Source of the DNA: Liopterus haemorrhoidalis
Taxonomy: Eukaryota > Arthropoda > Insecta > Coleoptera > Dytiscidae
Length of the DNA stretch: 64,000 bases
Assembly: GCA_963971575.1 (NCBI GenBank)
Contig: OZ020625.1
Coordinates: 13,555,646-13,619,645 of the forward strand
Direction of reading: 5' to 3'
A program made the position numbers and the translations under genes. Shown here piece after piece: positions 9,044 through 19,703 of this stretch (position 1 is the first letter of the stretch; each line of letters opens with the position of its first letter). The notes under the pieces are model-generated. The model was given only the letters and a program-made list of their open reading frames with translations, searched no databases and was not told where the DNA came from.

Positions 9044-11808
9044 AACCACACGAAATTACCTTCCTATATTGCTTCTCTACCAGCAAAATTTAATGATCTT
9101 GAAGTCCAAATTTCAACTCTACAACCAACTTTCATACTACTATGCGAGACATGGTTAACATCTAAAATACCTGACGGATCCGTTGCTTTTAATAATTACG
9201 ATATGTATCGAAAAGACAGAACACATAAAAAGGGAGGAGGCGTAATAATATATGTACAAAAAAATAACAACATAAGTGTAATAGAAAATTCAGACTTTAA
9301 CTGCGGCGACTACGAAGCTATTTTGCTAGATATAACAATACACGGATACAATTTCTTACTACCTGTCATATATAGGCCGACCGACCCCAACGAACACAGC
9401 GACATAATAATGCTAGATAATATCAAAAGATTAAGTAAATGCAAGAACTTATTGCTATTTGGAGACCTCAATTATACTGAAATAACATGGCCTGTTAAAT
9501 TCTTTAATAGATCAAAAAACTTAACATCATTGTTTCTAGACACGTACTTTTCTTCAAATTTACATCAATTAGTAGAAAAACCTACTCGATATCGCAAAAA
9601 TGAGCGACCATCAACACTCGATCTTATTTTAACTAACGATGAAGATCTTATTACAAATATTACCCATTACCCTCCGGTAGGTCGCAGTGATCATACAGTC
9701 CTGATGGCCACAGCACAAATAATTCCAGCGAAACAGGTAACTACCATGCCAAGACTAAATTTCTGGAAAGGAAACTATGAAATAATGAATCAAGAATTAT
9801 CCGTATATAACTTTGAAAGCTCTAGTGATATTCAAAAATCATGGAACACATGGAAAGACACTATCTGGAAGCAGACCTTAACACATGTCCCCTACCGTGG
9901 AAACAAATCTGCACGACATAAAAAATGGATGAATAAACATCATCACTATCTAATAAAGAATAAAAAACAATCGTGGAACCGATATAAAAAATGTCCAAAT
10001 GCAGAACGTTATGCTGAATACCGAAAAATTGCGAACCAATTAACTACTACACTTAGAAAAGCTCGTGCAACGTTTGAGGAAAAACTAGCTAGCGCTGGTG
10101 CAAAAAACTTCTACAGCTACATAAGATCCAAAACTTCTACAAATATTAAACAACCAGTACTTAGAAACTCACAAGGCCTTATTATAACAGAACAATCTAC
10201 TGTATCCACAATGTTTTCCGAAAATTTTGAACGATATTTTATCAGTGAAAAGTCAAGTACCATCTTACCTCAAATGAATATTTTAACTCGGACCAATAAC
10301 TCATTGACCACCGTAGAATTTCCAGAAAACGAAATTAAAAAACATCTTCTCAAATTTAAAAATAATTCCGCACCGGGTTCAGATGGTCTGCATCCATACC
10401 TATTAAAAAACTGCTCTACGGCAATAGCCTCTCATCTTTCATCTATTATGACGCAATCATTCAATTCATCTAAGCTACCTTCAGATTGGAAATTCTCTAC
10501 AGTAACCCCGATATACAAGAAAGGTGACAAATTTTCCCCTTCCAACTACTGACCAATAAGCTTAACATCAGTCATATGTAAAATAATGGAAAGAATAATC
10601 GTAGACAAGATGATGCCGTTTTTATTAGAAAATAAAGTAATCTCTCAGAACCAACATGGATTTGTCCCGGGAAGATCTGTAACAACCAACCTACTTCTAA
10701 ATGTTAACGAATGGACATCAAGGGCAGACCGAGGGGAACCTATCGACGTAATTTATCTAGATTTCGAAAAGGCTTTTGATAGGGTAACGATTGGTAGACT
10801 GCTCTACAAACTAGAGCACTACGAAATTAGGGGAAAACTCCTAAGATGGATAGAAGAATTTTTAACAGGTCGATCATTCGTTGTACGAATTGGAGATTGT
10901 CTCTCGCCCAGTAAAGAAGTCCTAAGCGGAGTACCACAAGGAAGTGTCTGGGCCCTATACTCTTCATTATCTACATAAATGACCTTTTAGAGATCATAAC
11001 ATCACTAGTAAGTTGCTACGCTGACGACACGAAATTCTTTAATAACCCACTTACTCACAACGCCATCATTCAACAAGATATTGACAAAGTGTTAAAGTGG
11101 AGTGACGACTGGCTGATAACTATAAATCCAGATAAGTGCTCAGTGTTATATATTGGCTCTAACAACCCTCGTCTACCCTATAACATCAGTAATAAAACAT
11201 TAAAATCTGTTGAACAACAAGTCGACCTCGGATTAACTGTTAGTTTTAACTTAAAGTGGGATAATCACTTAATTAATATCACGAAAAAAGCAAACTCGTT
11301 ATTATATGTGTTTACAAAATCATTTAAAAACTTAACAGCAAACACTTTTAAAAAACTTTATAAAACATATATAAGACCAATTCTCGAGTTCGGTGTTACA
11401 GTGTGGTGCCCTTACTTGGAAAAAGACATACACTTAATAGAAAAAGTGCAACGGCGGGCGACAAAAATTCCTAAAGAGTTAAAAAATTTAAACTATGATC
11501 AACGACTACAATCATTAAATTTATTAACATTAAAAAAAAGAAGAGAACGTGGTGATCTAATTGAAACGTATAAAATATTTAATAACTATTACTCTTGTGA
11601 TCTCAAAAACATTTTCAATATTAGCAACAATAATAACTTACGTGGCCACAGATTTAAACTAGAGAGATAAAAATTTAAAAAATTAGCAAGGGAACATTTC
11701 TTAGCCAACAGAGTGCATCACTTGTGGAACAGTTTACCAGACAATACTGTGACCGCAACATCAGTAAAAAGTTTTAAAAATAAAATAGATGAAGTTCTTT
11801 TTCAGTAG
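9040..11808 (+). pseudogene. CR1-like ORF2: endonuclease-reverse transcriptase, broken
   Basis: The frame 'VKPHEITFLYC' overlaps the ORF1 stop. A small deletion near 9072 (about 8 nt by comparison with the usual N-x-R-S-L motif) removes the catalytic Asn region, and reading resumes with 'SLPAKFNDLEVQ'. Endonuclease motifs CETW, GDLNY and GRSDHT follow. RT motifs are 'KKGD', 'QNQHGFVPGRSV', 'VIYLDFEKAFDRV', 'GVPQGSV' and 'CYADDTKFF'. Three further lesions are visible: TGA at 10550-10552 in place of Arg in NYRPIS, a 1-nt deletion near 10948 just after GVPQGSV, and TAA at 11668-11670. The protein would normally end at TAG 11806-11808. The catalytic aspartates of the RT are retained. The enzyme would nick DNA and prime reverse transcription of its own RNA. 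Confidence 0.88.
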
Positions 11809-11976
11809 TTATGTTTAGTTATCTTTTTCAAATTTAAGTTAAACACTTAAATCATAAATTGTCTGTGCAAAATTATAACTAATTTAATATATTGTATGTA
11901 TATATTGTTTAGATTATCATCATAAGTAATTATATAAATGTGTTAGCTGTAATATATAAATTACTATACGTGTAAA

Positions 11977-12042
11977 AGTAAGGCATTATCGGCTTTGCCG
12001 CCTGCTTTACTAAATAAATAATAATAATAATAATAATAATAA
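11977..12042 (+). other. 3' hairpin and (AAT)n tail of the CR1-like element
   Basis: An outer stem pairs 11977-11985 (agtaaggca) with 12003-12011 (tgctttact), with one G-T wobble. An inner stem pairs 11990-11993 (cggc) with 11997-12000 (gccg) around a TTT loop. The tail of TAA/AAT repeats runs to about 12042. The same architecture occurs at the 3' end of the related element at 26354-26381, which suggests a conserved RNA structure recognised by the RT. Confidence 0.6.
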
Positions 12043-12318
12043 GCCTCCTATCGAAGGGAAATCGAGTCCATTCCCGCCTGTAGATCTTCTGCCAACTCTT
12101 TGATCTGCAGGATGCAGAAAGCAGTGCTGCTCGGGTCGCTCCGCATTGTGCGGGCACTGGATCTGGCGTAATTTCCGCGGCTGCATATCGCCAGAGTTTG
12201 GGAAGCAGTCGTGTGTATTTAGCTCCACTAGTCTCTAGTATGACGCGGCTCAAAAGGTTGCTGAAGTTTGAGATTAGTGGACGCTTGTCAAGACCTGACA
12301 AACCCCAATAATAATAAT
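12043..12318 (+). mobile_element. 5'-truncated element with AAT tail inserted in another AAT tail
   Basis: A 264-bp, relatively GC-rich segment ends in 'gacgcttgtcaagacctgac' then 'aaaccccaataataataat'. It begins directly after the (AAT)n tail of the CR1-like element. The last 36 bp plus AAT repeats recur in inverse orientation at 46345-46380, again touching another element's tail. This fits the 3' end of a SINE or non-LTR element that targets AAT microsatellites. No protein was recognised in it. Confidence 0.55.
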
Positions 12319-12890
12319 TTTTGATCAATTGTAGCTTCAGCTTTTGAAAACAGCCGTTCCGCTGGAACGGAGGTGGCTACTGAACCCAAGTATTGTTGGG
12401 CCAATATATATAATTTAGGGTAAACTAATTTGAGGTCCGACCATAATTCAAGAGGGCTGGTTTTAAAATTTGCTGCCACTTGGGTGGAGAGATACATTGA
12501 AATTTCAGTATCTAGGTCCAAACTTTGATCCGTCATTTTTTTGTTCGACTTTAAAGCGAGTGATTTATGGTGGGCCCATATATTGGAACTACACCCACCC
12601 TGGTCATTGTCCGAATCTGCAGATGAGGATCCTGGGGAAGGCACGTTGGTTGGTATTGCAGCTACCAATTTTTTAATTTGGGTAAGGATTCGGGATGAAG
12701 CAATTGGATCAGAAAAATGTATGTTTTTAAAGCTCGGATCAAGGAACATTGGTAGTGTTAATAAATGGGCATGTTCAAGATCTTCGAATCTTGCCTCAAA
12801 CTTGCTATGGATGTGCGGTATCGCCGATATCCGGTGTGGCGTTGTTGTTGTAGCGAACGGTTGGGTGGAGTCAAGTTTAAGTAACAGAGT
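12317..12890 (-). pseudogene. hAT transposase, C-terminal fragment
   Basis: Reading down from about 12890 gives 'HIHSKFEARFEDLEHAHLLT', 'PMFLDPSFKNIHFSDPIASS', an acidic linker and 'ELWSDLKLVYPKLYILAQQY' followed by 'SVATSVPAERLFSKAEATID'. The last block is the hAT C-terminal dimerisation domain (usual form A-S-S-x-P-S-E-R-x-F-S). The frame from 12749 to the insertion point is open. The zinc-finger N-terminus and most of the DDE core are missing, and the C-terminal tail is cut by the AAT-tailed insertion at 12318. It belongs to the TAGGGATG-ended element around it. Confidence 0.8.
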
Positions 12891-13063
12891 AATAACTACT
12901 CAAGTCAAAATCTCAATCATTACGTGCATTAAACTAATTTAAAATTTTTAAATCTTAATTTGAAAACATCGATATATTTAGAATGTGGACCTCGATGTTA
13001 AAAAAATATCGGAAACAAAACCTCGATGTTTTTACTGCAAAATATCGATGTTTTAAAAACAGA

Positions 13064-14440
13064 CACTGACCCTGGTGGCGTTGCCCCTTCTGACTCTGGT
13101 TCTAAATCGTCCCAGTCAGTTATTTTATTGTAGCTTATATTCTCCTTGAACTTCTTGTCCGTTGATATTTCCTTTTCGATTATTTTTACCGATCTTGCCA
13201 CAGTGACACGACCTGTCTTCGGATTCCATATTCGGTATCCCTTGCAGTGAGCGTCCATACCAAGGAGTACGCCTTCCTCAGCCTTGTCGTCCCACTTTTG
13301 GCGTTTAACTTTAGGAACGTGCACAAATACACGTGAACCAAATTGCTTAATAGCACTCACATCGGGCTTTGAACCAAACCAATGTTCGTATGGAGTGCGC
13401 TGGACACTGCGGCTAGGCAAACGGTTTTGTATGTGAGCCGCAGCCAACACTGCCTCTCCCCAGAAACTTTTGGGTAGGTCGGCATCAAGAAGTATACACC
13501 TCGCCATCTCGATCAGCGAGCGGTTCTTCCTTTCAGCAACTCCATTCTGTTGTGGCGTGTAAGGTCAGCTGGTGTTCGATTCCCTGGTCTTTCAGGAACT
13601 TTTCCAGCTCTTGGTTGACAAATTCTTTACCATTATCCGTACGTAAAATCTTTGGCTTTTTCCCCTTCTGATTCAGTTGGGAAGCCACATACTGCTTGAA
13701 TACGTTAGTCACCTCATCTTTGGTCCGGATTAGTTTGGCGACTGTGAAACGAGAAAAATCATCCACGAAAGTCACCATATACCGGTTTCCACTAGGAGTC
13801 GGCGTCTGCATCGGTCCGCAAACATCGCTGTGGATGAGGTCCGATGCATTCTCAGCTCTTGAAGCACTGGTTGGAAATGGTTTCTGTGTCATCTTACCAT
13901 GTTGGCAGTGATCGCACACGACGTCACCACCCTTGTCTTTGATGATCATACCACTCACCAGATCTTCAGTTATCATTCGACGAATTGCTTTGACGTCGCG
14001 ATGACCAAGCCTGCGATGCCATTCTTGCAGACTCGCTGTTGCAACGGCTCGCCCTGCCTTCTCCGTCCTGTTCTCTGCTTCCAGACAGTATATATTGTTT
14101 GTTCTTACTGCCCTAGCAATGATATTCTTCCCTCGCTCAATGGTGCAGACATTTTTGTCGAATACAACCCGAAATCCACGTTTTGTCAGTAGTGGTACGG
14201 AGAGTAGGCTCGCGTCGAGGTCGGGAGAGTACAACGTATCTTTGACTGTTATCATATATACTCCGCCCTCTGGTAGGTGACATGATAGCTTCACCTTACC
14301 AGATCCTGTAGCTTTGACAATAGTACCATCAGCGAGATGAATATTTATATCCACAGGACGCAACTCTGCAAACACATCCCTTCTATTCGTCATGTGACAT
14401 GTTGCACCTGAGTCAACATACCAACAAGGCCACTTCTTGC
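13064..14440 (-). pseudogene. Copia pol fragment: protease motif, pre-integrase and integrase
   Basis: The aspartic protease motif 'WYVDSGATCHMTNRRDV' lies near 14440-14380. The pre-integrase zinc-binding block is 'WHRRLGHRDV' with 'CDHCQHGK' (about 14010-13890). The integrase core follows: 'LIHSDVCGPM' (first Asp), 'VTFVDDFSRF', and 'ILRTDNGKEF' (second Asp). A deletion of about 5 nt near 13565 shifts the frame between 'HQLTLHA' and 'YTPQQNGVAERKNRSLIEMA', the block with the catalytic Glu. Reading continues through 'FWGEAVLAAAHIQNRLPS' and 'KQKWDDKAEEGVLLG'-like sequence to 13064. RT and RNase H are absent. The integrase would join element cDNA to host DNA. Confidence 0.9.
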
Positions 14441-15391
14441 AAAATGTACATAATGTTCAGTAGTGAAAGCTGTGAATACGTACATGTCGCTTTGTGCACT
14501 GGCTCCGCTCTCATCTTTGCGCTCTTGACGATTGCGAGACTTGCTGGCCCCTTTCTGATTGTCACTGCTGCCACCACCCTGCTGCTCTTTCCAGCGCTTG
14601 TAGGCCCAGCACTCTGACTTGAAATGACCCTTCTTCTCGTAGAAGTAGCATTCTTTTTATTTCTTCGGTTTACCAGTCTTGCCTTGTTGACGTTGATTCC
14701 AAGTACTACCTCCGCTGTGGGATGTCTGTAGCGCCTTGCTGCTATCATGACAATCACTACCAGCATGTTGGCGTCGCTCGTACTCGTCTTCAAGCTTCGC
14801 TGTGACGTAATTTACTGTTAATTCTTCTTCCTTGTGACCTTCTAGCATAGTCATCATCGGAAGGTAGCTCTCTGGCAAACTATTCATGAGCACTGCTACA
14901 ATGTACCCTGGTTCAACCACTTGACCTATGTTACTAAGTTGTTGAGTCACTTCGCGTACTGCAGCCACATGTTGTCGCATCGGTCCGCCAGTATACCGCA
15001 TGCCAAACAACTTACGCATCAAATGTAATTTGGTGGCGAAAGTTTTTCTCTCATACATATCTTTCAATGTGGTCCATACCTCCTTTGCGGTCTTGCAGGC
15101 AGTCACATTCACTAATTGGTCATTACACAATGCCAACAGGAGAGTTCCAAACGCTTTTCGATCTGCTGCAATCCATTGAGGTGTTTTAGATTGTGGCACT
15201 TCAAATTCTATAACATGCCACAGGCCATCTCTCATCAGTTGACCCATTATCTTTAATTTCCACGATATATAATTCGTACCATCTAAACAATTCAGCCTCA
15301 TTGTTGTCAAATGTTCACCTACGTTCTCTACATTTACGTTTACAACATTTGCGTTTACAACATTTTGCATGTTGTTTCCACTTTCTGCCAT
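14441..15391 (-). pseudogene. Copia gag (capsid-like, UBN2-type) with broken zinc knuckle
   Basis: The ORF from 15391 to 14657 encodes 244 aa. 'LNCLDGTNYISWKLKIMGQL' (residues 33-52) is the gag pre-domain, and 'AKEVWTTLKDMYERKTFATK' with 'LHLMRKLFGMRY' is the UBN2 core. It ends at TAA 14657-14659, directly before the nucleocapsid knuckle at 14609-14650. That knuckle reads 'CYFYEKKGHFKSEC': the second Cys of the CCHC motif is Tyr. The start ATG is 110 bp inside the PBS, a normal spacing. The protein would form virus-like particles that package element RNA. Confidence 0.85.
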
Positions 15392-15480
15392 CTTGAACCC
15401 AATATCAGATACTTGGCGTTCAGCAGTCTAAAAATTATTAACTAATTTCTGACCCTTTTATTCACTTACTACACTGGATA

Positions 15481-15501
15481 CATGCCTGAGCCCATAACCA
15501 C
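15481..15501 (-). promoter_or_regulatory. Primer-binding site, half tRNA-iMet type
   Basis: On the minus strand this reads 'agtggttatgggctcaggca'. It resembles the PBS of Drosophila copia, 'ggttatgggcccag', which pairs with the anticodon-arm region of cleaved initiator tRNA-Met rather than a tRNA 3' end. It lies 2 bp inside the proposed LTR end. Confidence 0.65.
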
Positions 15502-15502
15502 T

Positions 15503-15688
15503 TGAAAATTGGACAATTGTAGGAAGTTCCAGGCAGTAATTAAAGTAACAAATAAAAGTAAATATATAAATATGGAAAATATATATTGAATAATTTTTAC
15601 ATCTGTCAATCTTATTTTTTTATTAACAACACAATAAACAACAGCCTATAGCGCGAAATATTGGCGCTTAAATTTAAACTTCCCAACA
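15503..15688 (-). repeat. Copia 5' LTR (186 bp)
   Basis: On the minus strand it starts 'tgttgggaag' and ends 'ccaattttca', giving the usual TG...CA limits, and carries 'aataaaaaaataag' as a possible poly(A) signal. There is no second LTR in the window to prove the limits. Confidence 0.5.
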
Positions 15689-16540
15689 ATAACACAATTC
15701 TGTCCTCTTGAATCCCTAACCAGCCGTTGATAACGTAGAACTGCTCTGAATAACACGTAAAATTATTTTGAATAATTTTTATACTAAACATAAATTAATA
15801 GGGAAAAATGTAGAGTAGAGTATTGCCAGTCTCTTCAGTAAATTGCAATAAGGGGCTTGTTAGATAATTAGTATAAATTAACGGTAGACGATAACCCGGT
15901 ATGGTGAGGTAAATTTTACAAATAAAAATGTACAAAATGGTCACTTTAATTTTTCAAAATATTAGTTTCTCCCCGATACAATCAAAATACATTGGGGTGA
16001 GAAACTATACACAAAATAATATTCAAATTCAAATTTTTGTAATCTAAGTTAATAAAATGACAAAAATACGCGCACAGGGACAGAACTGTGCGCCGCGTCA
16101 AAAATTAAATGAAAAATATGAATTGAAATTTGTACTCACGCGTTACGTATTAAAAATACGGAAAAATACTTTGCGTGGAATACAGATATCGAAGTTTACT
16201 TGAGTTATCCATAATCGGACCATACAATTTTCTGGTGGAATTGTCGATGTTGGTTGATTACTGGCCTACAGTTTTTTATTATATATTGGAAGGAAATAAA
16301 GATTCTTTTAATACACACACCTGCAAATTTAAAGGAACAGACATAAAAACCTAATTATTTGCCTGTAGTGTACATATTGTTGTTATCTCTCATATTAGGT
16401 AAACTTCTAGTACGATGTTTTTTGGAATAATTGAAACTTGTTGAAGAAGAAAAAAATCAAAGATGTTGGAGTCGGACAAAATATGGTTTTAAACAGAATA
16501 ACCTTATTGTAAATTTTGGACTTTGTTAATCATTTATTGC
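15689..16540. other. No recognisable feature
   Basis: AT-rich spacer between the Copia LTR and the Tc1 fragment. No open frame or repeat ends recognised. Confidence 0.3.
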
Positions 16541-16546
16541 GCTTTT

Positions 16547-17113
16547 CTATCGCCTCAATAGCGTGTTTCCCCCACGAGTGCTTACGACTGCAGTCATTCG
16601 CCTTCCTATACTTCTTATGAAGTCATCAATCAGTTCTTGGGGCAATCTGTCCCATTCCTGAATCAGTGCGGCTCTTACATCTTCTCTGTTTTGAACTGGA
16701 ATTCTTGACCGAAGTCTTCTCCTTAGTATGTCGCACACATGTTTAATCAGGTTGAGGTCAGGGGAGCACGCTTGCCAACCCATTGTTGTTATACTTGATT
16801 TAAAAAGTCTATTACACAGTGGGCGACGTGTGGGCGCGCATTTTCCTACATTAGGGTGAAATTTTCTCCGATATATGGGGCAAAAAGTACAACATGGTCA
16901 TGAAGAATATCTCTGATGTACCTATCTGCAGTTACCGCTCCGGCATCAATCACTACTAACTTTGTGCGAGCTCCCAAACATGTTCCACCCCACACCATAA
17001 TTGAACTTCCACCAAAAGATACAGTAGTAGCAAAATTAAATGGTGCATTTTGTTCTCCTTGGCGTCGATACAATTTTTCCCTACTATCGATTGAGCATTC
17101 AAAACTATCTAGC
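16547..17113 (-). pseudogene. Tc1-type transposase, C-terminal half
   Basis: Minus-strand blocks in order: 'SFECSIDSREKLYRRQGEQN', 'VSFGGSSIMVWGGTCLGART', 'LVVIDAGAVTADRYIRDILH', 'ENARPHVAHCVIDFL', 'GWQACSPDLNLIKHVCDILR' and 'RLPQELIDDFIRSIGRRMTA'. These are the catalytic domain of a Tc1 (DD34E) transposase. Two key changes inactivate it: the middle Asp of QDNARPH is Glu and preceded by TAG, and the terminal Glu of PDLNPIEH is Lys. A stop also precedes 'QQWVG'. The DNA-binding half and inverted repeats are missing. Confidence 0.85.
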
Positions 17114-17224
17114 TAAAGTTACAAAATAACAAAATTTTAAAAAAAAATAATAATTTTAAATATGTTTTCTTAAATTTGTCGGTGTGTGTATTTGTCATTA
17201 ATTAAAAAATATATTATTTTATAT

Positions 17225-17545
17225 TGATACTAGTGCACCTGTTGCCAACTGTGTTGGCAAACAAATCATTACCTTAATGTGGAACTTGCTCGACACCTCA
17301 GACTTCTTTCTCTAGCCATACGCCTAACTTCATCCAATTCAAATTGAATCAACTCTTCGCCCATTATTAAAAACTGGACAAATAATGAGCATTATTCCGA
17401 ATTATTAATTCATTAACTTTTTAAGATGGGAAAACGATTCATTTTCACTCAGTGCATTATATTTATAATGTTAAAACTAAAAATGATTTGGGACGTTAAA
17501 TTTAAAATATATTTATTAAAATTAATTTTCCATTTTCTTATATAA
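17225..17545. other. No recognisable feature
   Basis: AT-rich sequence. Short inverse repeats ('tgttgccaactgtgttggca' near 17240) are too short to assign. Confidence 0.25.
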
Positions 17546-17551
17546 TATAAA

Positions 17552-17660
17552 AATACGCACACGGAAAAAACGCACACGGATTAATACGCACACGGAAAAA
17601 AGCACACATGAAAAAATACACACACGGCAAAAAGGGCACACGGAAAAAAGCGTACTTACA
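17552..17660. repeat. 'gcacacggaaaa' minisatellite
   Basis: About seven imperfect units of 14-18 bp with the core 'cgcacacggaaaaa'. An open frame on the opposite strand rich in Cys, Phe and Val is a by-product of this repeat. Confidence 0.75.
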
Positions 17661-17764
17661 CTATATCTCAAATCAGGGGGTAGATTTACAATATCCCACT
17701 GAACACTGCGCATGCGTCACACACACGTCATTTGTTCAATATACAGAGATTCTCAACAGGTGGG

Positions 17765-18690
17765 ACTGTGCAGAACTTTTAAAACACAATTTATTTTTAG
17801 ATGGTTTATAAAAAAAAAAAAAAAAAACAGTTATCAACCATAACCTAAGATAGTGCTTTTAAGGTGAATCACTGTCCCGGGCCCTGCACAGAACAGTTAA
17901 AATACAATTTATTTTTAGGTGGTTTATAAAAAAATAAATAAACAGTTATCAACCATAACCTAAGATAGTGCTTTTAAGGTGAATCACTGTCCCTAGCCCT
18001 GCACAGAACAGTTAAAATACAATTTATTTTTAGGTGGTTTATAAAAAAAAAAATAAACAGTTATCAACCATAACCTAAGATAGTGCTTTTAAGGTGAATC
18101 ACTGTCCCTAGCCCTGTACAGAACAGTTAAAATACAATTTATTTTTAGGTGGCTTATAAAAAAAAAAAAAAAACAGTTATCAACCATAACCTAAGATAGT
18201 GCTTTTAAGGTGAATCACTGTCCCTAGCCCTGCACAGAACAGTTAAAATACAATTTATTTTTAGGTGGTTTATAAAAAAAAAACAGTTATCAACCATAAC
18301 CTAAGATAGTGCTTTTAAGGTGAATCACTGTCCCTAGCCCTGCACAGAACAGTTAAAATACAATTTATTTTTAGGTGGTTTATAAAAAATAAATAAAATA
18401 AACAGTTATCAACCATAACCTAAGATAGTGCTTTTAAGGTAGGGTGACCATCCGTCCCGGTTTTCGGTCAATTGTCCCGGTGTCCCGAAAACTGTTCTCG
18501 GGACGCCCGATTGTCCCGGTTTTTGAATCTCTTTGCTTTTCACTTTGAATCTGAGTGGTGAAGACCTTTTTTTTTTTTGCTCTTCACTTTAAATTTGTGG
18601 AGGTGAGAGGACCTTTTTTTTTTCCTGTGTCCCGGTTTCCCTTCACTGAAATCTGGTCACCCTATTTTAAGGTGAATCTAACCTAAACTA
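17765..18690. repeat. 115-bp satellite, six units, interrupted by a transposon
   Basis: The block 'gaacagttaaaatacaattt' recurs at 17891, 18006, 18121, 18237 and 18347, with a diverged first unit at 17773. Spacing is 110-118 bp, and most length change lies in a poly(A) stretch before 'cagttatcaaccataac'. Each unit ends with 'gtgcttttaaggtgaatcac' then 'tgtcc'. The last unit is split at 'ttttaagg' by the element 18440-18664. There is no coding potential. Confidence 0.9.
18440..18664. mobile_element. Non-autonomous hAT-like element (225 bp) inside the satellite
   Basis: Termini are 'tagggtgaccatccg' and 'atctggtcaccct' plus a. The perfect 8-bp duplication ttttaagg flanks it (18432-18439, 18665-18672). 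Neighbouring satellite units show the uninterrupted site 'gcttttaaggtgaatcac'. The interior has two copies of the module 'gctcttcactt' ... 'ggtgaagacctttttt' shared with four other elements in this window, and repeated 'tgtcccggt' blocks. Confidence 0.9.
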
Positions 18691-19539
18691 AAAGGTAAAT
18701 GATATTTTAATGTGATAAATAAACAGAAACCATTGTTTTAGAGCCACTGATAATTCTTGAATTATTTAGTGTAGTCGTTATGTGCTGCCATCTGTATAGA
18801 GTTTGCAGTGGGATATTGTAAATCTTGTCCTATAAATCGTAGAAATAAAAAAATAATAAAGCATTGAAAAAATAATAATAAAGAAAAAAAGTCACATTTT
18901 TCTTACTCTCATCAAAACCAAATATTTTTTAAAATAATTATTTTTCTGCTAATAATAATTTTAATCAAAAATGTCGAATATCACGGAAGGATAACGTTTT
19001 TCTGTGTTTTGTTTCGTAAAAAAACCGATCCGTGTATTTCACAACTAAATTAATAATTGTGAAGTGATTTTTTAATGAAAAACACAACTGTCATTTTTAC
19101 TAATTTAATGTCAACACTCAAAACAAAAATTCACAGCACACTACTGTCCAATACATAAACAATAATTTCTTACAATTCTATCAATTATTATAAAAAGTGT
19201 TCGTAGAATATTCACTATTATTGCATCTTATAATAATTATAAAAAGTGTTCGTAGAAAATTCACTATTATTGCATCAACAATATATTTTAAACAATTTTG
19301 ACATAAATAATTAACATATGCGCGCCTCTATCGGGGAATGAAGAAACGACCGGTCGAACATACCGAACATACGAACATACAAACAGGCGTATTATATTAT
19401 AGGATAATATAAAACATAATATTATAATCTATAAGAATGTGTAATAGTCCCCGGATTTATTCATTGTTACTTCATTTTTCATTGGTACAACTGAAGATTA
19501 ACACAACAGATATTTTTCGTCAGCCGTACATATATAATA
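18691..19539. repeat. AT-rich spacer with a 40-bp direct duplication
   Basis: 19188-19227 and 19237-19276 are near-identical (40 bp, one mismatch), beginning 'ttataaaaagtgttcgtaga'. Short 'gaacatac' reiterations occur near 19355-19385. No gene was seen. Confidence 0.6.
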
Positions 19540-19703
19540 ATAATAATAATGATAATAATAATGCATTTATTACCGTGAAATGAAAATTACATTTATGGAA
19601 TATGTCTAGGTGTTACAATAAATAATTAATAAAAATTACATATAAAAAAATTTACATATAGATGACAAAAAGATTACATATAAATTTCATGAACATTAGC
19701 CAT

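Larger units (their letters stand above)
8100..12042 (+). mobile_element. CR1-like non-LTR retrotransposon, near full length, inactivated
   Basis: The element has ORF1 with a PHD-type finger, ORF2 with endonuclease and RT, a 3' hairpin and an (AAT)n tail. The 5' boundary is not sharp; I place it a little upstream of ORF1. It has several inactivating lesions in ORF2 (see that entry) while ORF1 is open, so it is a moderately young dead copy. It sits inside the hAT element 7296-13063 and is related to the copy at 26322-28322, with which it shares the C-terminal 'LRGHR' region and 3' hairpin architecture. Confidence 0.8.
7296..13063 (-). mobile_element. Gutted hAT element with 'acatcgatgt' subterminal repeats, carrying later insertions
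   Basis: The left end 'tagggatggc' at 7296 and dense 'acatcgatgt' repeats (7318-7410) match the ends of the complete element at 22636-23689. A second cluster of the same repeats is at 12962-13063. Between them lie a transposase fragment (12317-12890, minus) and the later insertions 8100-12042 and 12043-12318. The right terminus 'catcccta' is absent: Copia sequence begins abruptly at 13064. That an insertion or deletion removed the right end is inference. Confidence 0.55.
13064..15688 (-). mobile_element. Copia LTR retrotransposon, 5' two-thirds only
   Basis: Order on the minus strand: LTR (15688-15503), primer-binding site, gag, zinc knuckle, protease motif, pre-integrase and integrase, then abrupt loss at 13064 before the reverse transcriptase and RNase H. 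Gag-protease-integrase order before RT defines Ty1/Copia. The loss of the RT half and 3' LTR together with stops and frameshifts makes it defective. At 13064 it abuts hAT subterminal repeats, so the breakpoint is a deletion or rearrangement. Confidence 0.85.

Noticed and set aside
12010..12328. Minus-strand frames of 72 and 132 aa
   Set aside because: They run through the AAT tails (poly-Ile/Leu) and the tail of the AAT-tailed element; no domain.
18290..18440. Telomeric (TTAGG)n remnant suggested by 'taacctaag'
   Set aside because: The motif occurs once per 115-bp unit and is not tandem.
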